From CAZIAK01 sp964537035 (GTDB taxonomy: Bacteria > Planctomycetota > B15-G4), in contig CAZIAK010000005.1 in the NCBI GenBank assembly GCA_964537035.1, positions 81,973 to 145,972 of the forward strand: DNA of 64,000 bases. Direction: 5' to 3'. Shown here piece by piece: positions 52,175 to 60,200 of this stretch (positions within the stretch are counted from its first letter, which is position 1; every line of letters begins with the position of its first letter). A model generated the notes under the pieces. It was not told where the DNA came from. It saw nothing but the letters and a program-made list of their open reading frames with translations, and ran no database searches. The position numbers were made by a program, and so were the translations under genes.

Positions 52175-53734
52175 TCAGTGCCTGAAGTGTCGGGCACCCG
52201 TGTGCACCAGGGCCAGCCCGTGCTCGTCAGCAGCGGCGATGGACTGCTTGTCGCGAATCGACCCGCCGGGCTGAATCACCGCGGTCACTCCGAGCTCGGC
52301 CGCTTGGTCGAGAGAGTCGCGGAAGGGAAAGAACGCGTCAGAGGCCAGCACCCCACCGCGGGCTCGTCCGTCGGCCTTGTGCCCGGCCAGGAAGACCGAG
52401 TCGACCCGGCTCATCTGCCCCGCACCCACACCGAGCAGCGCTCCGTCTTTCACCAACACGATGGCGTTGCTCTTCACGTGCTTGGCCACGGCCCAGGCAA
52501 ACTCGAGGTCGGCGGATTCGCCGTCGCTGGGCGCGCGAGCGCTGACCACCTCCCGGGACTCGTTTGCGAAGCCCAGATCACGGTGCTGCACCAACCAGCC
52601 CCCGGTCACCTTGCGCAGGGCCAGCTCGTTCGCATCTCGCGCACCCAACTCGCCGCAGGCCAGCAGGCGCACGTTCTTGCCCCACTTCGCGCCGGTGCGC
52701 AAGATCTCCACGGCGTCGTCGTCGATCTCTGGAGCGATGATGACCTCAAGAAAGTGCTCCGGGCTGGCCATGAGCCGAGCCAGGTCAGCGTCGAGCCTGC
52801 GGTTCAGGGCCACGATGCCACCGAAGGCCGACTGCGGGTCACCAGACCAGGCCCGGGCGAAGGCTGTAGACAGATCGTCGGCCACTCCACAGCCACAAGG
52901 GTTGGTGTGCTTGATCACCGCCGCCGCAGGGCGCTCGAACTCTTTCACCAGCTCGAGTGCAGCGTCCGCGTCCATGATGTTGTTGTAGGACAGGGCCTTG
53001 CCCGAGAGCTGGGTGGCCGTGGCGATGCTCGCCTCACTGCCACCGCAGCGATGAAAGGACGCGGGCTGTGCAGGGTTCTCGCCGTAACGCAGCTCCTCTC
53101 CTGGGCCACCGTCGATGAGCAATGTGCGCGGGGGGACATGGCCCAGGCGCGTCTCGAACCAGCTGGCGATGGCGGCGTCATAGGACGCGGTGCAGGCGTA
53201 GGCCCGAGCGGCCAGATCGCGGCGCATGGCCCGGGCACCGTCTGCGTCGGAGGCCTCGGCAGCCAGGGCAGCCAGCACCTGTTCGTAGTCTGCCGGGTCG
53301 GTGACCACCCACACCGAGGCGTGGTTCTTCGCCGCGGAGCGGATCATGGCCGGGCCACCGATGTCGATGTTCTCGATGGCCGCCTGATCGCTCACGTCTG
53401 CTGCGGCCACGGTCTCGCGGAAGGCGTAGAGGTTGACCACCACCACATCGATGGGCGAGATGCCGTGAGCCTTCATGGAGGCCTGGTGGCCCCCGTCGTC
53501 ACGGAGACCGAGCAGGCCACCATGCACCACCGGGTGCAAGGTCTTGAGCCGCCCGTCCATCATCTCGGGGAACCCCGTGGCCTCCGCCACGTCGGTCACT
53601 TCGAGGCCGGCGTCGCGCAAGACTGCCGCCGTGCCCCCGGTGGACAGCAGCTCGAAATCAGCCCGAGCCAAGCCCTCCGCAAAGGCGGCGATGCCCGTCT
53701 TGTCGGTCACCGACAACAACGCACGACGTCTCAC
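52175..53734 (-). CDS. purH: Bifunctional AICAR transformylase/IMP cyclohydrolase
   Basis: PurH carries out the last two steps of IMP synthesis. The 519-residue product has the N-terminal cyclohydrolase (RRALLSVTDKTGIAAFAEGL, LLSTGGTAAVLRDAG, RLKTLHPVVHGG) and the C-terminal transformylase with the catalytic-region KHTNPCGCGVADDLSTAF, IAPEIDDDAVEIL, VKSNAIVLVKD and the ending FPFRDSLDQAAELGVTAVIQ. GTG 53734 is chosen because AAGGAGGAG lies 8 bases upstream; GTG 53743, overlapping the prfB TGA, is an alternative. The open frame further upstream is a shadow of prfB. Confidence 0.96.
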   Translation of the reverse strand: MRRRALLSVTDKTGIAAFAEGLARADFELLSTGGTAAVLRDAGLEVTDVAEATGFPEMMDGRLKTLHPVVHGGLLGLRDDGGHQASMKAHGISPIDVVVVNLYAFRETVAAADVSDQAAIENIDIGGPAMIRSAAKNHASVWVVTDPADYEQVLAALAAEASDADGARAMRRDLAARAYACTASYDAAIASWFETRLGHVPPRTLLIDGGPGEELRYGENPAQPASFHRCGGSEASIATATQLSGKALSYNNIMDADAALELVKEFERPAAAVIKHTNPCGCGVADDLSTAFARAWSGDPQSAFGGIVALNRRLDADLARLMASPEHFLEVIIAPEIDDDAVEILRTGAKWGKNVRLLACGELGARDANELALRKVTGGWLVQHRDLGFANESREVVSARAPSDGESADLEFAWAVAKHVKSNAIVLVKDGALLGVGAGQMSRVDSVFLAGHKADGRARGGVLASDAFFPFRDSLDQAAELGVTAVIQPGGSIRDKQSIAAADEHGLALVHTGARHFRH

Positions 53735-53739
53735 TGTGG

Positions 53740-54862
53740 TCACTCCTCCTTGGCAGCGGCTGTCCCGCTGCGGCTTCTCAAATACGTCTCGATGAACAGC
53801 TTCAGGTCGCCATCCAGGACGCCCGCTGCGTTGCCCACTTCGAGGTTCGTGCGGTGGTCCTTGACCATCTGATAGGGCGCCAGCACGTAGGACCTGATCT
53901 GATGGCCCCAGCCGATATCCCCTTTGTCGCCAGCGATTCCAGCCATCTCGGCCTCTCGGTCGGCCTCGGCCTTGGCGTAGAGCTTCGCGCCCAGCATCTT
54001 CATCGCCGTCGAACGGTTCTTGTACTGGCTCCGTTCGCTCTGGCAAGCCACCACGATGCCCGTGGGCAGGTGCGTCAGGCGCACAGCCGAATCGGTCTTG
54101 TTGACGTGCTGACCGCCGGCCCCGCCCGCTCGGTAGGTGTCGACCCGCAGATCTTCGCTGCGAATCTCCGGAGCCTCTGCGTCGTCCATGACCGGCATGA
54201 CTTCTACCGCAGCGAAGGAGGTCTGGCGACGATTCTGGCTGTCAAAGGGCGAGATGCGCACCAGCCGATGCACACCGGACTCAGCCTTCAGGTAGCCGTA
54301 CGCAAAGGGCCCCTTGATCAGCAGGGTGGCCCACTTGATGCCCGCTTCTTCACCGTCGAGCCGGTCGAAGACCTCCATGGCGAAGCCCGAGCTCTCGGCC
54401 CAGCGGGCGTACATGCGCAGCAACATCTCGGCCCAGTCACAAGACTCGGTACCGCCCGCGCCAGCCTGCACGGAGATGTAGGTGTCCCGGTCGTCATACG
54501 GGCCGCCGAGCATGACCCTGAACTCCAAGGCCTCCATGGCTTCGGCTGCGGCGTCCGCCAGGGCCTCGACCTCTGCCCGACTCTCCTCGTTGTTGTCTTC
54601 GGCGACCAGTTCGACCATCAGGTCGAGTTCTTCGAGCTGGCCGTCGATGGACGACACCGGGTCGAGGGAGCCCTTCACCTTCTTCAACTCCGTGACGGTG
54701 ACCTGGGCAGACTCCTGGTCATTCCAGAAGCCATCGCTGGCCATGATCTTCTCGAGCTCGGCGAGCCGGGCGCTCAGCGTCTCAGCGTCAAAGAGAGTCC
54801 TTGATCTGGTTCAGGCGGCGACGGATGTCGGTCGAGCGGTTGCGCGTGTCATCCAGTGACAT
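53740..54862 (-). CDS. prfB: Peptide chain release factor 2, with programmed +1 frameshift
   Basis: RF2 reads UGA and UAA. ATG 54862 opens 24 codons (MSLDDTRNRSTDIRRRLNQI...) that end in CTT TGA C, the canonical RF2 shift site; a +1 shift at 54790 joins the main frame (54789-53740) to give 373 residues. The main part has the codon-recognition tripeptide SPF (ISPFDSQNRRQTSFA) and the GGQ motif GGAGGQHVNKTDSAVR. The internal ATG 54744 is not the start. purH follows at once. E. coli RF2 is 365 residues. Confidence 0.96.
54787..54802 (-). promoter_or_regulatory. prfB: prfB autoregulatory frameshift site
   Basis: Read on the minus strand: an internal Shine-Dalgarno-like AAGGA (54802-54798), four bases, then CTTTGAC (54793-54787). 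Low RF2 lets the ribosome slip from CTT to TTT and continue; high RF2 terminates at TGA. Confidence 0.93.
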
Positions 54863-55001
54863 CAGATCGGTCTCGGTGGGCCCGTGGGCGGTGAAACCGG
54901 GGATGATACCGAAACGTGTTCGCTGGTCGCCCGACTGAAACTCCCCCACCAGACCGACTCAGCGGCCGCGCTCCCGCTCGCCCTCTCAGGCGGGTCTCAA
55001 T

Positions 55002-55068
55002 GTGCGGTTGGGCCGCAAGCGTTGCGGTGATCCCAGTTGCGTCGTCAGGATAAGCGACCCAACCGCAC
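55002..55068. other. Nested inverted repeat between coaC and prfB
   Basis: An outer perfect 11-bp pair, GTGCGGTTGGG (55002-55012) and CCCAACCGCAC (55058-55068), encloses an inner hairpin CCGCAA-GCG-TTGCGG (55013-55027). No T-run follows on either strand. It sits in the 271-base gap upstream of prfB, which otherwise shows no gene. It could be a structured 5' leader or a regulator site. Confidence 0.45.
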
Positions 55069-55133
55069 GACAGGAGAGAGCGTCGTTGGGAAGAGCCTCC
55101 CAACGCATCACTCCCTTCGACTGCCGCTCGCCT

Positions 55134-55685
55134 TCAGCTTGAGGGCTGCTCGAGATCTGCCAGATTTGTCACCGCTGCGACGATCTCGGATTCGCAGGCC
55201 AGGGCGCCCACACCGTCTTCTCCGCAGGCCAGGGTCTTGGCCACTGGCTTGACCAGGTGGCAGCGATCCTCCGCCATCAGCCGATCGAGATTCGCCTGCA
55301 CCCAGGGGTTCTCCCACATGGCCGTGTTCATGGCCGGGGCCAGAACCAAGGGCACCCGGGACTCCGTGGCCAGCACCACGGTGGTGAGCAGGTTGTCAGC
55401 CATGCCGTGGGCCAGGCGGCCCATGGTGTTCGCGGTCAGGGGGGCCAGCAGCACCACGTCGGGCCAGCGAGCCAGGCGAATGTGGTCGATCTGGGAGTCG
55501 CCCTCCCAGAGAGATGTGGCCGCGGGGCGCCCCGAGAGAACCGAGAAGGAGAGGGGCGTCACGAAGCGGGTCGCCGATTCGGTGAGGATCACCTGCACCT
55601 CGTGGCCGTCATCCTGGAGTCGGCGCACGATCTCGCAGGCCTTGTACGCGGCGATACAGCCGGTCACTCCCAGGAGCACCTTCAT
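55134..55685 (-). CDS. coaC: Phosphopantothenoylcysteine decarboxylase (separate CoaC)
   Basis: CoaC decarboxylates phosphopantothenoylcysteine in CoA synthesis. The 183-residue product has the HFCD flavoprotein motifs: LLGVTGCIAAYKACEIVRRL, the catalytic His in DHIRLARWPD, LLAPLTANTMGRLAHGMADN, the PAMNTAMWENP clamp and the catalytic Cys in TLACGEDGVGAL. It overlaps coaB by 4 bases (ATGA). In most bacteria CoaC and CoaB are fused in one CoaBC protein; here they are two proteins. Confidence 0.92.
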   Translation of the reverse strand: MKVLLGVTGCIAAYKACEIVRRLQDDGHEVQVILTESATRFVTPLSFSVLSGRPAATSLWEGDSQIDHIRLARWPDVVLLAPLTANTMGRLAHGMADNLLTTVVLATESRVPLVLAPAMNTAMWENPWVQANLDRLMAEDRCHLVKPVAKTLACGEDGVGALACESEIVAAVTNLADLEQPSS

Positions 55686-56323
55686 CGATGGGCGGTGTCC
55701 CGTGTGGCCAAGCCCTCGACCGCTTTGAGAATCGCCGAGGCTACCGCGGACTTGCCGCCCCCATGGCCCGCAGTCTCGCCTGCACCGATCAACAGCACCT
55801 CGTGGTCATGCTCGTCCACCAGGGTCACGTCGTTGCTCACCACCAGGTCGAGACGGGCCCGAGTCAACAGCTGCCTCGCAAGCTCGACTCGCTCGTCGTA
55901 GGTGCGACCAGAGGTCAGCTTGAAGCCCACCAGCAGGGCCTCGGGAGCCAGGTCGCGCAGCCTGTCGATCAGTTTCGGCGCACGACGCAAGACCAACACG
56001 AGCTCATCCTGCGCCGAGCTGATCTTGCCAGCCGAACGGTCGGGGACGAAGTCGGAGACCGCCGCCGCGTGGAGCACCACATCGCAGCCAGCCACATGCT
56101 CATCGAGCAGCGCACCCAGCTCAGCAGTGCTGCCGAAGACCTGCCGGGTCAACTCCGCGCGAGGCGCCGCGGCAATCTGCCCGTGGAGCAGATGGACGTC
56201 GTGCCCGGCCGTGGCAAAGGCGTCCGCCAGACGTGCGCCCAGCCGGCCCGTGCTCGAGTTCGTCAACACCCGTACATCGTCCACGGGTTCGCGGGTTCCG
56301 CCTGCCGTCACCAGGACGCGCAT
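55682..56323 (-). CDS. coaB: Phosphopantothenate-cysteine ligase (separate CoaB)
   Basis: CoaB joins CTP-activated phosphopantothenate to cysteine. The 213-residue product starts RVLVTAGGTREPVDDVRVLT and has NSSTGRLGARLADAF, HAAAVSDFVP, the KLTSGRTYDERVELA region and VVSNDVTLVDEHDHEVLLI. It matches the C-terminal half of usual CoaBC, but comes first in the operon. It ends 4 bases inside coaC. Upstream is a secreted protein gene 10 bases away. Confidence 0.9.
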   Translation of the reverse strand: MRVLVTAGGTREPVDDVRVLTNSSTGRLGARLADAFATAGHDVHLLHGQIAAAPRAELTRQVFGSTAELGALLDEHVAGCDVVLHAAAVSDFVPDRSAGKISSAQDELVLVLRRAPKLIDRLRDLAPEALLVGFKLTSGRTYDERVELARQLLTRARLDLVVSNDVTLVDEHDHEVLLIGAGETAGHGGGKSAVASAILKAVEGLATRDTAHR

Positions 56324-56333
56324 GGGCTCTCCG

Positions 56334-57053
56334 TTACTTGACGACCGCGCCCGGATCGAGCGGCGAGGAGATCACCAGGTCATCCATGGTCCAGAGACCG
56401 TTGGCGGCGCTCCCCGGCCGGATGAACCTGACCTTGCCCAAGGACAGGGGGCCACTCAGTGGCAAGAGGCCGGAAGCGACCTGCGTGCCAAAGTCGTCTG
56501 TGACCGTCACCTGCCAGCTGTTCACGTTGAGCAGGCTGGCCCTGAGATTCACCCAGATCGAGATCGGGCCCATGGCGCCTGAGTCGGTCCCGCCACCATT
56601 GAGCGGCATGCTGACCCCGTCGACGATGAGCTTGCCTCCGTCATCGTCGTCGAAGATCAGATCGATCATGCCACCGCCGTTGTCATCGATCAGCGACACG
56701 ACCAGATCGCTGATCGAGCCTGAGGGCGTGACGTCGAAGGTCAGGTCAATCTGGCCGTCGTAGGCAGGGTCGTCGAGAATGCCCGTCAACACGCCTGGCT
56801 GCTGAAAAGCGTTCTCGGCGATGTTCAGGATGCCGTCTCCGGCCCCGTCGACCGTCACGTCGAACACCCCTGGGGGGCCTTGAACGACGAAAACGCCACC
56901 CTTGGCCAGGAAATCAGCTGCATCGGTACCGCTCGCCTGATCGAAGTCCGCGATGAAGTGGATGTAGACCCGGCCAGCAAGGGACCATGCCGGAATCAGC
57001 AGGCAGGCCACGGCCAGAACCACGGCCAAACGACGCATGACGGGGGACTTCAT
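56334..57053 (-). CDS. Secreted protein of unknown function
   Basis: The 239-residue product has a signal peptide (MRRLAVVLAVACLLIPAWSL, cleavage near SLA-GR). The mature part is acidic and beta-rich, with an aspartate run (IDLIFDDDDGGKLIVDG) that may bind metal, and strands such as DLVVSLIDDNGGGMIDLI and LGKVRFIRPGSAANGLWTMD that look like a concanavalin-type sandwich. A -10-like TATAGT lies upstream on this strand (57128-57123) but the -35 is poor. It precedes coaB by 10 bases. Family unknown. Confidence 0.7.
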   Translation of the reverse strand: MKSPVMRRLAVVLAVACLLIPAWSLAGRVYIHFIADFDQASGTDAADFLAKGGVFVVQGPPGVFDVTVDGAGDGILNIAENAFQQPGVLTGILDDPAYDGQIDLTFDVTPSGSISDLVVSLIDDNGGGMIDLIFDDDDGGKLIVDGVSMPLNGGGTDSGAMGPISIWVNLRASLLNVNSWQVTVTDDFGTQVASGLLPLSGPLSLGKVRFIRPGSAANGLWTMDDLVISSPLDPGAVVK

Positions 57054-57160
57054 GGTGGGAACGAGGAACCAGACGGGGAGAGCAACGTTCGGCAGACCGA
57101 TGCCGAGGGGGCGTTGCAGAACACTATACCCCGGATGTCACCGAACGGAGTGTCTTCGCC

Positions 57161-57213
57161 AGAGCCCCTTGCAGCGACCGGCTCAACGGCTCCCATCGGC
57201 CCCATGGGGCTCT
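57161..57213 (-). terminator. Possible terminator of the kinase-sigma54 activator gene
   Basis: AGAGCCCC (57161-57168) and GGGGCTCT (57206-57213) form an 8-bp pair, and a self-complementary GCCCCATGGGGC overlaps its right arm. They lie 11-63 bases after the stop of the large regulator. No T-run is seen. Confidence 0.3.
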
Positions 57214-57223
57214 GTCGTTGATA

Positions 57224-60200
57224 TTACGACAAGCCGAGCCGCTCAAGCATCTTGTAGAAACTGCGGACCGAGACGCCCAGTTCTCTGGCGGCGGCGGCCT
57301 TGTTGCCCTCGCTGCGGCCCAGGGCCTCCTGGATCTGGGCCCGCTCGAACGCGTCCATGCGCGCCTTCAAGGGTGTCCCGCTGTCGACCTGAGCAGCGGG
57401 GCTGGCCAGCTCGCCTCGGTGGTCACGGCCGAGCACACGACGCACCACCGCCGCTGAGAGGGTCGCGCCGTCTCGATCAAAGAGCAGCAGGGTGCGCACG
57501 AAGTTCTCGAGTTCGCGCACGTTGCCTGGCCAAGGCTGGGCTTCGAGCAACGCCAGCGCCTCCGCTTCGATGGTTCGGGGCGGTTGTCCATGTCGCTCCA
57601 GCAGATGGGGCATGAGCACGGCGATGTCTTCGGCACGCTCTCGCAACGGAGGCAGCTCGACCTGAGCCACCGCCAGGCGGAAGAACAGGTCCTCGCGGAA
57701 CTCGCCACTGGAGACCATCTCTCCCAAGCGCCGGTGGGTGGCGCAGAGCACCCGCACATCGACCTGCTGCACAACCCGGCCGCCCACGGAGAGAAACTCG
57801 CCCTCTTGCAGCACGCGCAACAGGCGGCTCTGCACAGCCAGGCTCATGTCACCGATCTCATCAAGAAACAGGGTGCCCCCATCGGCCTGGGCAAAGAGTC
57901 CCTTGCGGTCTCTGTCGGCGCCGGTGAATGCGCCCTTCACCGCACCGAACAGCTCGCTCTCGATCAGCTGCTCCGGGATGGCCGCGCAGTTGATCGACAA
58001 GAAGTTCTTGGCCTTGCGGGATCCGTTGAAATGGATGGCCCGAGCCAGCAGCTCCTTGCCGGTCCCGCTCTCGCCGTGAATCACCACGGGGATGTCCGAG
58101 TCGGTGACCCTGTCGAGCAGGTCGAAGACCTCGTGCATGCGCGGGCTGCGACTGACGATGTTGCTGTAGTCGTAACGGAGCGCCAGGACCTGCCTGCTGG
58201 CGTCGAGAGATTCGAGGGTTTCTTGCAGCTCGGCCTCCCGTCGCTGCAGGCGTTCTTGCAGAGCGTCGTTCAGCCGAGCCACCTCTTCTCGCTTGCTGAG
58301 CAACTCCTTGTTCGACGCCTCGAGCCCCTCGCTCAACCTGGCGTTCTCAAGGGCGATGGCCGCCTGCTCGCCGAGGCGTGTCGACGTCTCGAGGTGGGCC
58401 TGAGTGAATCGCCCCACCACCTGCGGGTGGTCGAGATAGATGGCCCCCCGCACCCGCCCGCCGTGGACCAACGGCACGCAGAGAATGGACAGCAGCTTGA
58501 GCTCGGAGATGCTGGCCGCAGAAGAGATACGCTCGTCGTCAATGGCATTGGCCGTCAACAGTGCCTCGCCGGAGCGGACCACCTGCTGGGCCACCGAGTG
58601 GCTGACCTGAAACTGCGGATCGGCGATGGTCGACTCATCGATATTCCGTGCGGCGCGGAACTCTTCGGCCCGCCCTTCGATCAAGATCAAGAAGCCCCGG
58701 GAGGCGCCGGTGAGTTCGATGGCGCTGTCCACGATCAGGTCGAGCAACCTTTGCGTGTCCCGCTCATCCGTGAGCAGCTTGTTGATCTCGACCAGGCGCT
58801 CCAGATCTCGCATGCGCCCCGCCAAGACGGAGAGTCGCTCACCCTCATCGCCCGTGTCCATGGTCTGGAGCTGCGCCGAGAGCTCGGCCACGGCTTCGGC
58901 CGCGCCGCCTGGGCCAAAGACCGGCGCCAGGCCCTCTGCACGCTGCAGATCGTGTCGCGCCTGAGACAGCAACTCACCGGCCAGAACGATGTCGGGATCG
59001 TCTGCAGCGAGGAGCGACCCCAAGGTCTCCACGTCTGAGGCCAGTCTGGTGAGCAGTCCCTGCAGTTCGACCCAGCCGTCGGGCGTCTCACCCAGCATGG
59101 TCAGCCCCTGCTCCAGGTCGGCCGCGCCGTCCGCGGTCCGCCCCCCCTCCAGGCTCTGGGCCCCGCGCACGAACAACGCCTCGGCGAGCCATGGTCCGCG
59201 CTCCATGGAGGACACATCGAGAGTGGAGAGATCGTCGCCCCCCGCTTGCGCCGCCAGCGTGCGCGCCACCACGGCCTCCTTCTGAAGGTCGTGCTCTTTC
59301 GCCGCGGCGAGACCGGCCCGGGCGGCGGCCAAGGCTGGCTCAGGCTGCTCATCGAAGAGCGCCACACGGGCCGTGAGCAGATCGGCTTCTACAGACAGCA
59401 GCGGCGCAGAGACCTTCTCGAGCAAGCGGCGAGCCGCGGCCAGGTCACCCCGAGCCCCCTCGCCGCGCCCCTTGCGCAGACGCTGCTCGGCACGAGTGAG
59501 ATGGACCACCGCCAGGCCACGGGCGTCCCGTAGTTCGTGGCGAATACGCAGGCTCTCTTCGAAGGAGGCCTCTGCTTCGTCGAGCAGCCCCCCCATGGCC
59601 AGGGCGTGCCCAGTGTTGTTCTGCACCATGGCTTCGATCACACGGTCGTGGATCCGTCTGGCGACCTGCAAGGCCCTGTCCAGGTGGTGCCGAGCCTTGT
59701 CGAGACGGCCCAGCAGGATCCATCCCGCGCCCAGGCTGTTGTGCACGGTGGCCACACCGAACAGGTTGCCCGCGTCTTCGGCGAGACGCACGGCGTCCTC
59801 TTGGATACCCAGCCCGCGCCGGCGCTCGCCCTTGTCTCGCACGGCCCTGCCGATGTTGTGAATCGGACTCCATAGCAAGGCCTCGTGGCCAAGGCTGCGG
59901 GCCATCTTCACTGCCCGCTCGAAGTACTGCACGGCCTTGTCGAACGCGCCCAGATCGAACTCGAGCAGACCGATGCGCTCGAGCAACGTCATGGTGCGCG
60001 TGGACAGCTGCTCCCCCTGTCGGCGCAGGGCTTCGCGCAGATCGCCGAGAGCCGCCTCGGGTTGGCCCAGGCCGTGCTGCACGCCACCGCGCAACTGCAA
60101 GGCCAGGACCGCTTCGTCGTCAGGCATGGCGGCCAGGTCCATGGCCTCAAGGCCAGGCAAGGCGTCGGTCAGATGCCCCTGCAGGGCCTGAATGCGCGCC

